Positions 1-5,942 are shown, counted from the first letter of the stretch. The stretch is DNA of 6,561 bases from Candidatus Gastranaerophilales bacterium (GCA_905235825.1 CAJONH010000227.1:1-6561), one strand, 5' to 3'. Notes: generated from the sequence alone by a model not told the origin. Made by a program: numbers and translations.

Positions 1-196
1 ATCTTTTCTTATCAATAATCCATGATTTATTTTTAAAATCAAATTTCAACGGCAGTTTTTCTCCCGTATTCATATAAAACAGCTTCGCTAAATAGCGGGG
101 ATATTCTTTCTCATCCAAATTTTTGAGGAAGTAATAATCATAAGGCGGATGACCAATATTATTGAAATTCATGTTTAATTTTTGAAATATATTCAT
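1..196 (-). CDS. Partial hypothetical protein, N-terminal 65 residues
   Basis: This is the beginning of a minus-strand gene that leaves the window at base 1, so only 65 residues are visible. They start MNIFQKLNMNFNNIGHPPYD and end near SWIIDKKR. The reading frame is open throughout. I chose the ATG at 194-196 because an AAGG ribosome-binding sequence (209-212) lies 12 bases upstream; the next in-frame ATG, at 170-172, has no such sequence. There is no signal peptide or membrane segment; the fragment is rich in aromatic and charged residues. The stretch around residues 40-50 (FYMNTGEKLPL) faintly recalls the opening of TupA-like ATP-grasp or glycosyltransferase proteins of surface polysaccharide synthesis, whose diagnostic region would lie outside the window. 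That is a memory of pattern only, so the function should be treated as unknown. A promoter and a leader hairpin lie just upstream, making it an independent transcription unit. Confidence 0.6.
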   Translation of the reverse strand, partial: MNIFQKLNMNFNNIGHPPYDYYFLKNLDEKEYPRYLAKLFYMNTGEKLPLKFDFKNKSWIIDKKR

Positions 197-234
197 AATA
201 ATTACAAGCCTTATTCTTATATTTACGTATGATT

Positions 235-266
235 GTATTTCATTTTATTAAATAAAAAATGAATAC
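235..266 (-). promoter_or_regulatory. Stem-loop at the 5' end of the leader RNA of the left-edge gene
   Basis: The arms are GTATTTCATTTT on the plus strand at 235-246 and AAAATGAATAC at 256-266. They pair over 11 bases with one bulged nucleotide and leave a loop of 9 bases. The right-hand limit (266) coincides with the transcription start expected from the promoter at 273-299, so the minus-strand mRNA would begin with this hairpin. A terminal 5' stem-loop can protect an mRNA from decay; that role is inferred. The stem is mostly A-T, which lowers confidence because such pairings arise by chance in this AT-rich DNA. Confidence 0.35.
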
Positions 267-272
267 ATATCT

Positions 273-299
273 ATTATACATGAATTAAATCAATTTCAA
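273..299 (-). promoter_or_regulatory. Promoter for the left-edge gene
   Basis: On the minus strand there is a perfect -10 box TATAAT (273-278). It is preceded 15 bases upstream by TTGAAA (294-299), a four-of-six match to the -35 consensus. Spacing is shorter than the ideal 17, but the -10 is directly preceded by TG. Transcription would start near 266, giving a leader of about 70 bases before the ATG at 196. Confidence 0.5.
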
Positions 300-339
300 A
301 TAAAAATATGATTTATATTCATTTTTATAAATATAAAAT

Positions 340-372
340 AAAAGACCTCAAAATTACTATTTGAGGTCTTTT
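340..372 (-). terminator. Intrinsic terminator downstream of rplI
   Basis: A 13-base-pair perfect inverted repeat (340-352 with 360-372) contains the core GACCTC/GAGGTC and leaves a 7-base loop. Read on the minus strand it lies 30 bases past the rplI stop codon and ends in TTTT followed by an A/T-rich tail, the form of a Rho-independent terminator. The flanks are also T-rich on the plus strand, so it could work in both directions. It separates the rplI unit from the promoter of the left-edge gene. Confidence 0.85.
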
Positions 373-401
373 TAAACATATTCTAAAATAAAAGAAAATA
401 A

Positions 402-893
402 TTATTCTTCGTCTGATTTTTCTTCGACTTCTTCTTTCAAAACTTCTGAAGCAGTAACATTAATATCAATTACAGCTTTTACCTTTGATGTTAATTTTAT
501 TGTCATTGTAAATTTACCGAGCTTATTAACCGGAGCATCAAGAGAAATTGTTTTTCTGTCAATTTCAACACCTGCTTTTGCTTTAATTTCTTCAGCAAGT
601 TTTTTAGTTGTAATAGCACCGAATAATTTTCCGCTTTCTCCTGCCTTTGCAGAAAATTCTAAAATACCGATTTCTTCAATTTTCTTTGCCGTTTCAAGAG
701 CTTCAGCGTGTAATTTTTCTTGTTTTAATTTAATTCTTGTTAAATTTTTTTCTCTGTTTTCTTTTGCACCTTTAGTTGCAAGTTCGGCAAAATTTTGCGG
801 TAATAAGTAATTTCTGGCATAACCGTCTTTAACGTTAACTATATCACCTGCTTCGCCTATATTTTGAACATCTTTTTTTAATATTACTTCCAT
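402..893 (-). CDS. rplI: Large ribosomal subunit protein bL9
   Basis: Encodes 163 residues of bL9, which binds 23S rRNA at the base of the L1 stalk and reaches out from the 50S subunit. The N-terminal RNA-binding domain (about 1-50) carries most of the family signature: G13, G16, V21, G24-Y25, N28-Y29-L30, with N34 where the pattern usually has glycine. A long lysine- and glutamate-rich connecting helix spans about 41-75. The C-terminal domain includes the typical SGKLFGAITTKKLAEEI-like stretch at 87-103. The family is usually near 150 residues; the excess is a C-terminal acidic tail (about 150-163, VLKEEVEEKSDEE). The ATG at 891-893 has a strong AAAGGAGA ribosome-binding site (900-907) six bases upstream. 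A candidate promoter lies at 926-954 and a terminator at 340-372, so it may be transcribed alone, rather than in the common rpsF-ssb-rpsR-rplI arrangement. Confidence 0.97.
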   Translation of the reverse strand: MEVILKKDVQNIGEAGDIVNVKDGYARNYLLPQNFAELATKGAKENREKNLTRIKLKQEKLHAEALETAKKIEEIGILEFSAKAGESGKLFGAITTKKLAEEIKAKAGVEIDRKTISLDAPVNKLGKFTMTIKLTSKVKAVIDINVTASEVLKEEVEEKSDEE

Positions 894-925
894 TATGTAT
901 CTCCTTTAGCTAATTATCTGAATAA

Positions 926-954
926 ATAATAATAAAAACATAAACATTTGTCAT
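926..954 (-). promoter_or_regulatory. Candidate promoter of rplI
   Basis: On the minus strand ATGACA (949-954, five of six to TTGACA) is followed after exactly 17 bases by TATTAT (926-931, five of six to TATAAT). Transcription would start near 919, giving a leader of about 26 bases that includes the strong ribosome-binding site. The region is very A/T-rich, so a chance match is possible, and rplI could also be read from the promoter of the DUF1858 gene. Confidence 0.45.
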
Positions 955-974
955 GTTTTATTTTTAATAAAGAA

Positions 975-1181
975 CTATTGAGATACCGTAATAGCAGCAT
1001 TAAGGTCTTCAACCATTTTATCGGGGTCAATTCCGTGAACTTTAGCACCTGCTTCAAGATTTTCAAATCTGGCAGCTGCACATCCGAGGCATCCAAAGCC
1101 ATATTTCTGGAATATTTCAACTGTTTCGGGATGATTTTGTATTATATCCAATAAACCCATATCTTTTGTAATTTTCGACAT
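975..1181 (-). CDS. DUF1858 domain protein with C-x2-C redox-type motif
   Basis: Encodes 68 residues that are essentially one DUF1858 domain, the small helical module also known as the hybrid-cluster-protein-associated redox disulfide domain and found in ScdA-like proteins. The pattern visible here is a start of MSKITKDMGLLDIIQNHPET, a glycine-rich turn, then GCLGCAAARFENLEAGAKVHG. The cysteine pair is C31-x2-C34, and the domain ends with GIDPDKMVEDLNAA. In this family the paired cysteines are thought to form a redox disulfide or bind metal; the exact role is not established. There is no signal peptide, so it should be cytoplasmic. The ATG at 1179-1181 has GAAAGGA (1189-1195) seven bases upstream. 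It lies 81 bases upstream of rplI on the same strand and has its own probable promoter (1225-1255). No hybrid cluster protein is visible in this window. Confidence 0.88.
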   Translation of the reverse strand: MSKITKDMGLLDIIQNHPETVEIFQKYGFGCLGCAAARFENLEAGAKVHGIDPDKMVEDLNAAITVSQ

Positions 1182-1224
1182 TGTATTTTCCTTTCATTGA
1201 GTGATTTATTATTTATTCATTTAG

Positions 1225-1255
1225 ATTATACAGCAAGATTATTAAAGATGCACAA
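1225..1255 (-). promoter_or_regulatory. Promoter of the DUF1858 gene
   Basis: The minus strand shows a perfect TATAAT -10 box (1225-1230) directly preceded by TG. A TTGTGC -35 candidate (1250-1255) sits 19 bases upstream, two more than ideal. Transcription would begin near 1218, 37 bases before the ATG. The box lies in the 81-base gap after the parvulin stop codon, where I see no terminator, so read-through from the ilv cluster may add to expression. Confidence 0.5.
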
Positions 1256-1262
1256 TTTTGAT

Positions 1263-1667
1263 TTATTTCTTTGAAATATTGTAAATTAAATGCCAGCCAT
1301 AAGCTGTTTTAACCGGTTGAGATACCTGCCCTACAGGAAGCTCAAATGCTGCTTTTTCAAATGAAGGCACCATATCACCTCTGCCAAACCAACCCAAAAT
1401 ACCGCCTGAACTTGCTGATGGACACTTTGAATATTTTTTTGCCGCATTCATAAAATTATTAAATATTTCTTTTTGATTAGTTCCCGTCATTATTTCTTTT
1501 CTTATATTACTTGCCTCTTGTTCTGTAGGAACAAGTATATGGAGTGATTGAACCTGAGTATATTGTGCCGCTTGAACTTGCGGAATAATTAAATTATTTT
1601 CAGTAAAAATTATTGTACCTGCAGCAAATGCGAATAAAGTTAATAATAAAGCTGTATATTTTTTCAT
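1263..1667 (-). CDS. Exported parvulin-type peptidyl-prolyl cis-trans isomerase
   Basis: Encodes 134 residues. The N-terminus is a signal peptide: MKKY, a hydrophobic stretch (about 5-21), then a probable signal peptidase I site after V31-Q32-A33. If it is not cleaved, the protein would be a membrane-anchored foldase. The rest is a single parvulin (PpiC/Pin1-like) domain. The hallmark residues are present: H43 in SLHILV, C82 in KCPSASSGG, the GGILGWFGRGDMVPSFEKAAF block (88-108), GQVSQPVKT (113-121), and H126 in GWHLI. It would catalyse prolyl isomerisation of exported proteins. It lacks the extra chaperone domains of SurA or PrsA and is close to a minimal PpiC with an export signal. The ATG at 1665-1667 has AAGGA (1676-1680) eight bases upstream. 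That site nearly abuts the ilvN stop, so the gene is probably the last of the ilvB-ilvN transcript. Confidence 0.92.
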   Translation of the reverse strand: MKKYTALLLTLFAFAAGTIIFTENNLIIPQVQAAQYTQVQSLHILVPTEQEASNIRKEIMTGTNQKEIFNNFMNAAKKYSKCPSASSGGILGWFGRGDMVPSFEKAAFELPVGQVSQPVKTAYGWHLIYNISKK

Positions 1668-1681
1668 TTTAAAAATCCTTC

Positions 1682-2185
1682 TTACCTGTCTATATTTATA
1701 AATTGATTTTCTCTTGTAATGGCGACCATGCCGGAACGTACAAGTTCTTTTACCCCCAAAGGTTTTAATAAAGCTAAAAGAGTTACAACCTGACGAGTAT
1801 CACCCGAAAACTCAATTGTATATGTTTCTGTTGATACATCTATAATTTTAGCCCCGAAAATCTCGGCAATTCTTAAAATTTCATTTCTTGCATCATCTTT
1901 AGCCGTTACTTTACATAAAATAAGTTCTCTATCAATACATTTATCCGCCGATTTTGGAAGTTCTACAACTTTAATCGTATTAATAAGCCTGTTTAACTGT
2001 TTGCATATTTGTTCAATTACAACATCATCACCGTTGGTAACAATCGTTATTCTTGAAAATGAGTTGTCAATAGTAGCTGCAACGGTTAAACTTTCTATGT
2101 TAAAACCTCTTGTCGAGAATAAATCGCATACGCTTGATAAAATTCCGGGTTCATTTTTTACAAGTACCGATATTGTATGTTTCAT
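1682..2185 (-). CDS. ilvN: Acetolactate synthase small (regulatory) subunit
   Basis: Encodes 167 residues, the usual length of the regulatory subunit of acetohydroxyacid synthase (EC 2.2.1.6); E. coli IlvH is slightly shorter. The N-terminal ACT domain (about 2-76) begins MKHTISVLVKNEPGILSSVC and contains the RGFNIESLTV stretch (26-35) typical of the family. G14, in the NEPG turn, lies where valine binds in characterised relatives. The second, C-terminal domain (about 83-160) includes CIDRELILCKV, FGAKIIDVSTET and the ending GVKELVRSGMVAITR. The protein stimulates the catalytic subunit and is expected to confer valine feedback inhibition; that is family knowledge. The gene starts only two bases after the ilvB stop, and its AAAGGAGAA site (2191-2199) lies inside the end of ilvB, so the two are co-transcribed and likely translationally coupled. 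The symbol ilvH would be an equally acceptable name. Confidence 0.97.
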   Translation of the reverse strand: MKHTISVLVKNEPGILSSVCDLFSTRGFNIESLTVAATIDNSFSRITIVTNGDDVVIEQICKQLNRLINTIKVVELPKSADKCIDRELILCKVTAKDDARNEILRIAEIFGAKIIDVSTETYTIEFSGDTRQVVTLLALLKPLGVKELVRSGMVAITRENQFINIDR

Positions 2186-2187
2186 AT

Positions 2188-3933
2188 TTATTCTCCTTTT
2201 CCTTCATCATCAGAGTTGTTTGAAAGAATAATTTCATTAATCGGTTTTCCTGCAAGAACCCACGGATAAACCATTTCAAAAGGTTCTACAACAAAATCCA
2301 TAATGACGGGGCCATCATAAGCAATAGCTTTATCAAGAGCCTCATCAATTTGATTTTCTTCCGTTATTCTAAGACCTAAAATACCGTAAGCATCAGCCAA
2401 TTTAACATAATCGGGAGATGTAATAGGCGTTTGAGAATAATGTTTATCAAACAATTTTTCCTGCCATTGTCTTACCATACCGAGATAACCGTTGTTTATA
2501 ACTGCAATTTTTACGGGAATTTTATAATCAACACAAGTCATAATCTCTTGTATATTCATTTGAATACTGCCATCGCCTGCAATATTGAAAACAAGAGCAT
2601 CCTTATCTGCAATTTGTGCACCGATTGCGGCGGGAAAACCAAATCCCATTGTACCTAATCCGCCGGATGTAATCAATTGGCGGGGTCTGTTAAATTTATA
2701 TAATTGTGCAGTCCACATTTGGTGCTGCCCGACTTCCGTCGCAATAACCGTTTTCATATTTTTTGTTTTCTGATAAATATGACTGATTACGGTTTGCGGA
2801 TGTAAAATTCCCTCCGGAACAGCATATACAGGCTTATTTGACTTCCAGGAATCTATTTGTTTTATCCACATATTTCTCATTTGGTTATCATACTTATATT
2901 CACCCGTTGAGTATTCATTAAGTACAACCTTCAAAACATTTTTTGCGTTACCTACAATAGGTATATCAACGTGAACGTTTTTGCTTATTGAACAAGGGTC
3001 AATATCAACGTGGATAACTTTTGCATCTTTACAAAAACGTTTTAAACATCCCGTAATTCGGTCATTAAACCTTGTACCTACGGCGAAAAGTACATCACAA
3101 TTACTTACAGCCAAGTTAGCCCAATAATTACCGTGCATGCCAAGCATTCCCAATGACAACTCATTATCCTGCGGAAATGTACCTATACCCATTAAAGTTG
3201 TTGCAACCGGAATATTTAATTTTTTTGCCAAATCCTGTAATTCAAGCCATGCTTCGGAATGAATTACACCGCCTCCCGATATTATAACCGGACGCTGTGC
3301 TTCACAGAGAAGTTTTAAAGCACGTCTGCATTGTATAGGATGCCCCTCATAATTAGGATTATATCCGGGTAAATTAATACGTTCAGGATATTCAAAACTC
3401 ATTTTTGAAGTTAGTACATCTTTGGGCAGAGATACAACAACAGGCCCCGGTTTTCCTGTTTGAGCAATGTGAAATGCTTCTTTTATGACTCTTGGTAAAT
3501 CACTTAAATTTTTTACCAGATAATTGTGTTTACAACAGGTACGTGTAATACCAACTATATCAGCCTCTTGAAAAGCATCATTTCCTATTAATTTAGAATC
3601 AACCTGACCTGTAAATACAACAAGAGGATAACTGTCATAATATGCATTAGCAATACCCGTAACTGCATTTGTAGCCCCCGGACCTGATGTTACCAAAACT
3701 ACTCCGGCTTTTCCGGTAACTCTTGCATAGCCTTCAGCAGCATGTACCGCTGCTTGTTCGTGTCTTACCAGATAGTGCTTTATATCCTTACATTTATATA
3801 ATTCATCATAAATATGAAGAATTGCTCCTCCCGGATATCCGAATATTTCATCGACACCTTCTTTTTTTAGACATTCTAAAAACATTGCGGCACCGGTCAT
3901 TTTATCGGGTTTTGTAATTTGCTCGGCAGTCAT
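2188..3933 (-). CDS. ilvB: Acetolactate synthase large (catalytic) subunit
   Basis: Encodes 581 residues, full length for the thiamine-diphosphate- and FAD-dependent catalytic subunit of acetohydroxyacid synthase. It condenses two pyruvates to acetolactate, or pyruvate with 2-oxobutyrate, at the entry to valine, leucine and isoleucine synthesis. The N-terminal TPP-binding domain (about 12-180) holds the catalytic glutamate E59 in VRHEQAAVHAAEGYAR and the SGPGATN loop (83-89). The central domain (about 200-340) has GGGVI, GMLGMHG and VGTRFNDR. The C-terminal TPP domain (about 390-555) carries the Mg-TPP motif from G453-D454-G455 to N480-N481, then VRQWQEKLF. At position 112 aspartate follows TGQV, where plant enzymes have the proline whose replacement gives sulfonylurea tolerance; this site varies naturally among bacteria. 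The ATG at 3931-3933 has GGAGAG (3938-3943) upstream. It is the first gene of the ilvB-ilvN-parvulin cluster. Confidence 0.98.
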   Translation of the reverse strand: MTAEQITKPDKMTGAAMFLECLKKEGVDEIFGYPGGAILHIYDELYKCKDIKHYLVRHEQAAVHAAEGYARVTGKAGVVLVTSGPGATNAVTGIANAYYDSYPLVVFTGQVDSKLIGNDAFQEADIVGITRTCCKHNYLVKNLSDLPRVIKEAFHIAQTGKPGPVVVSLPKDVLTSKMSFEYPERINLPGYNPNYEGHPIQCRRALKLLCEAQRPVIISGGGVIHSEAWLELQDLAKKLNIPVATTLMGIGTFPQDNELSLGMLGMHGNYWANLAVSNCDVLFAVGTRFNDRITGCLKRFCKDAKVIHVDIDPCSISKNVHVDIPIVGNAKNVLKVVLNEYSTGEYKYDNQMRNMWIKQIDSWKSNKPVYAVPEGILHPQTVISHIYQKTKNMKTVIATEVGQHQMWTAQLYKFNRPRQLITSGGLGTMGFGFPAAIGAQIADKDALVFNIAGDGSIQMNIQEIMTCVDYKIPVKIAVINNGYLGMVRQWQEKLFDKHYSQTPITSPDYVKLADAYGILGLRITEENQIDEALDKAIAYDGPVIMDFVVEPFEMVYPWVLAGKPINEIILSNNSDDEGKGE

Positions 3934-3986
3934 TTTTCTCTCCGTTTTGTTAACTATACAGACATAATATACTAAACGAACAAATT

Positions 3987-4016
3987 ATTAAACATTTTTA
4001 ATTTATTTTATGACAA
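3987..4016 (-). promoter_or_regulatory. Probable promoter of the ilvB-ilvN-parvulin cluster
   Basis: On the minus strand TTGTCA (4011-4016, five of six to TTGACA) is followed after 18 bases by TTTAAT (3987-3992, five of six to TATAAT). Transcription would start near 3980, about 47 bases before the ilvB ATG. An alternative -10, TATATT at 3966-3971, lacks a good -35 partner. The closer TATAGT at 3953-3958 would leave almost no leader. Confidence 0.45.
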
Positions 4017-4044
4017 TTGTTTCATTTTTATTAATTTAATATGT

Positions 4045-4072
4045 AAAATGCTGTTCTTTTGAACAGCATTTT
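4045..4072. terminator. Strong symmetrical intrinsic terminator hairpin
   Basis: A 12-base-pair perfect inverted repeat (4045-4056 with 4061-4072, core TGCTGTTC/GAACAGCA) closes on a TTTT loop. On the plus strand it is followed by a long T-rich tail (4073-4080 and beyond); on the minus strand the run is only TTTT and then mixed A/T. It probably stops minus-strand transcripts coming from the membrane protein gene, whose stop codon is about 270 bases away, before they enter ilvB. The better tail faces plus-strand transcription, for which no gene is visible. Confidence 0.75.
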
Positions 4073-4275
4073 TTATTTTATTCCGAATATAATTTGGGTG
4101 CATCTTATTGTTTACAAACATATTTTACCGACAAACGAAAAAATTTATGCAAATTCAAAAGAAACGAATAATGCAAAAAAATACATACTTATTTTATCTA
4201 TCATATAAATCTTCTTCTCTCTTATTTTAATTTTTTTGATGAACACTTATTGATAATATAAAAACATTTCGATAT

Positions 4276-4297
4276 AAAAAATTGCCTGACAATTTTT
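4276..4297 (-). terminator. Possible terminator of the membrane protein gene
   Basis: AAAAATTG (4277-4284) and CAATTTTT (4290-4297) form an 8-base-pair perfect inverted repeat around a 5-base loop. On the minus strand it lies about 47 bases past the stop codon of the membrane protein gene and runs into a T-rich stretch. The stem has a single G-C pair, so it would be weak. The stronger hairpin at 4045-4072 may act as the backup. Confidence 0.35.
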
Positions 4298-4344
4298 AGC
4301 AGGTAACTATAAGTCATACTTGTATTACAGGTATTCAGACTTAT

Positions 4345-5838
4345 TTACATATCTGTTTTTATTTTATGTTTTTTATTATATTTATCAAGAGCAATGGCAC
4401 ATTCGGATAAATCCCAAAATCCGTTTTTTATACTTGCGTTTAATCCTACGGGAAATGACATTTTATTCTCTTGATTTGGAATTACGTACAATAAATTTCT
4501 GAACAAAATATTGCCGTCCTCGTGTATATTATCATAATTAATTAAAAGAGTTTTTTGTTTGTAGTTATCAGAAAACATTACGCTTGTTACCGCATAAAAA
4601 ACATGCCAGATGTATCTTCGCAGATTTTTATTTGTAAAACTTGAAATTTCTTCATGTTCGCTCGGAATATATATTGGAGAATTAGCTGCATGAAGTTCTT
4701 TTTTCATGTATTCAATATTTTTATTCCAATAATAAGTATCGGTCATTTGCCAGAAACTTTGAAAAACGGCAAGTAATAAAGCAACACATATTAAATTATG
4801 CCATCTTGTTACAACATATTTCGGTCTAATAATATCTTTTACGTGTAAAATAACAAAAACAAACATAATCCAAACACAGGGCAGTACTCTAAAATGAGTT
4901 TCCCACATAGGTACAAGCGAAGCATCAAGGTTAGAGAGCAAATATCTTAATGCAACATACAAAATAATTACTACAGATAAAATTTCAAAATTTTTAAATT
5001 TAGCTTTTTTAAAAGCGGCAGCAATTAATAAAACAACGGCAGTAATTGTAATAAGTGAATTAAGATGAAGCATTTGAGGAATAACATTAATTCCTTCCGC
5101 AATATAACGAATTATCTCTCCGCCTTCACCTTGCTGTTTCAGCATAAACCAAATTGTATATATTGAAGCTCCAAGACTGCCAAATCCTATTAGTGTTTTT
5201 ATTGCTTGATTTTTTACGGAATTATCCTGCAAAACATAATGAAAATGGCAAAGGAAAAAGAAAATTCCTATATATGCAATATATTCATAAGATGCGAACA
5301 TCATGGTAATCAAAAACAAAATTGCTAAAATATCTTTTTTTCTATATTCCATTTTGGCCGCCAAATAATTCCATAATATAAAACTGAATGATATAGTTTG
5401 TATGCTTTCAGTAACGGAAAATATTTCAAATAAAAGAATTATTCCGCCATAAGTAAATAAATTCCAAAAGAAAATATCAATTTTATCGGTTCTTTTTGCA
5501 AGAGAATAACTCCAATACAAAGAGAGAACAGGAATAGCAAATTGAAAAAATGAATATATAAACATAAGTATAAATTTATTCTTTATAAAAAGTAGGAAAT
5601 AAGACACAATAACGGGAATTTGGATTAGTGCCATAGAAAATAATCTCGGATGACCCGGGTCAGATACGATTGTGATTTTTCCTTCATCAAGAAAATTTAA
5701 CAGTTTCATTATATAAAAAGCACCGTCTGAATATAATCCCCGAAACGTAAATGATGCATATAATATATGAATAGCAGAAACCACAATAAAAACAATAAAA
5801 AGTATTTTTAACATTTTACTTTGTTTTAAATCTTCCAT
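4345..5838 (-). CDS. Multi-pass membrane protein of unknown function, GT-C-like topology
   Basis: Encodes 497 residues. I do not recognise the family. About eleven or twelve hydrophobic helices can be seen (near 10-30, 67-85, 89-112, 122-140, 144-161, 169-203 as a pair, 213-233, 261-276, 284-301, 318-333 and 347-363). A mainly polar C-terminal region of about 130 residues follows. After helix 1 is a loop with Y36-S37-D38-G39 and a DPGHPR stretch (60-65). An acidic residue in the first extracytoplasmic loop of a many-helix protein is typical of GT-C glycosyltransferases using polyprenyl-phosphate sugars, so an envelope glycosylation role is possible, but this is topology only. The start chosen is the ATG at 5836-5838, with AAGGA (5846-5850) seven bases upstream. 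The frame stays open to a TTG at 5851-5853, which would add five residues but is less likely. It is transcribed alone, divergently from the cupin gene, from the promoter at 5868-5876. Confidence 0.85.
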   Translation of the reverse strand: MEDLKQSKMLKILFIVFIVVSAIHILYASFTFRGLYSDGAFYIMKLLNFLDEGKITIVSDPGHPRLFSMALIQIPVIVSYFLLFIKNKFILMFIYSFFQFAIPVLSLYWSYSLAKRTDKIDIFFWNLFTYGGIILLFEIFSVTESIQTISFSFILWNYLAAKMEYRKKDILAILFLITMMFASYEYIAYIGIFFFLCHFHYVLQDNSVKNQAIKTLIGFGSLGASIYTIWFMLKQQGEGGEIIRYIAEGINVIPQMLHLNSLITITAVVLLIAAAFKKAKFKNFEILSVVIILYVALRYLLSNLDASLVPMWETHFRVLPCVWIMFVFVILHVKDIIRPKYVVTRWHNLICVALLLAVFQSFWQMTDTYYWNKNIEYMKKELHAANSPIYIPSEHEEISSFTNKNLRRYIWHVFYAVTSVMFSDNYKQKTLLINYDNIHEDGNILFRNLLYVIPNQENKMSFPVGLNASIKNGFWDLSECAIALDKYNKKHKIKTDM

Positions 5839-5845
5839 ATAAAAA

Positions 5846-5850
5846 TCCTT
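5846..5850 (-). promoter_or_regulatory. Ribosome-binding site that decides the membrane protein start
   Basis: AAGGA on the minus strand sits seven bases upstream of the ATG at 5836-5838. It lies inside the five-codon extension that a TTG start at 5851-5853 would create. With transcription expected near 5861, the TTG would have only about eight leader bases, so the ATG is preferred. An AGGGA sequence four bases before the TTG is the only point in favour of the longer form. Confidence 0.7.
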
Positions 5851-5867
5851 CAAACTATCCCTGATAA

Positions 5868-5876
5868 ATTATAACA
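5868..5876 (-). promoter_or_regulatory. Extended -10 promoter of the membrane protein gene
   Basis: The minus strand reads TGTTATAAT, a perfect extended -10 element (TGN plus TATAAT, with TATAAT at 5868-5873). No good -35 is visible at 17 bases, as expected for an extended -10 promoter. Transcription would start near 5861, giving a leader of about 22 bases to the ATG at 5838. A GGGG/CCCC run at 5887-5890, unusual in this A/T-rich DNA, lies just upstream in the divergent intergenic region. Confidence 0.6.
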
Positions 5877-5942
5877 CAGTACAACCGGGGAATAATTTTT
5901 TTTACCGAATAATTTATTTTGTTATAGAAAAAGGAGAAAATT

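Larger units (their letters stand above)
3934..4344 (-). other. Intergenic region with the ilvB promoter and two hairpins
   Basis: This 411-base stretch between ilvB and the membrane protein gene is very A/T-rich. It holds a probable ilvB promoter (3987-4016), a strong hairpin (4045-4072) and a weaker hairpin (4276-4297) near the end of the membrane protein gene. The remainder, about 4081-4270, shows no credible gene, tRNA or repeat. The leader expected for ilvB is about 47 bases, too short for a T-box or a classical leader-peptide attenuator, so I see no sign of the usual RNA-based control of branched-chain genes. Confidence 0.6.

Noticed and set aside
935..959. AAAACAT/ATGTTTT inverted repeat as a terminator for the DUF1858 gene
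   Set aside because: It has only seven mostly A-T pairs with an 11-base loop, and it overlaps the better-supported rplI promoter.
914..1154. Open frames of 68 codons on both strands (914-1120 minus, 948-1154 plus) overlapping the DUF1858 gene
   Set aside because: They overlap a gene with a clear family match and strong ribosome-binding site, their products are unlike known proteins, and neither has a ribosome-binding site of its own.
2001..3917. Several plus-strand open frames opposite ilvN and ilvB
   Set aside because: They are antisense shadows of two well-conserved genes, with no recognisable domains.
4147..4230. Plus-strand frame of 27 codons in the large intergenic region
   Set aside because: There is no ribosome-binding site and the composition is Lys/Ser/Leu-rich as expected by chance; nothing suggests a toxin or leader peptide.
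4250..4278. Plus-strand promoter-like pair TTGATA, 17 bases, TATAAA
   Set aside because: The match is good, but no plus-strand gene follows; it would only make RNA antisense to the membrane protein gene. Such pairs are frequent in DNA this A/T-rich.
4320..4502. Plus-strand frame of 60 codons opposite the end of the membrane protein gene
   Set aside because: It is rich in Tyr, Phe and Leu from A/T-rich DNA, overlaps the end of a long real frame, and lacks a ribosome-binding site.
5923..5928. TATAGA as a -10 box for the cupin gene (with TTTACC upstream)
   Set aside because: The transcript would begin within the ribosome-binding site, leaving no usable leader.
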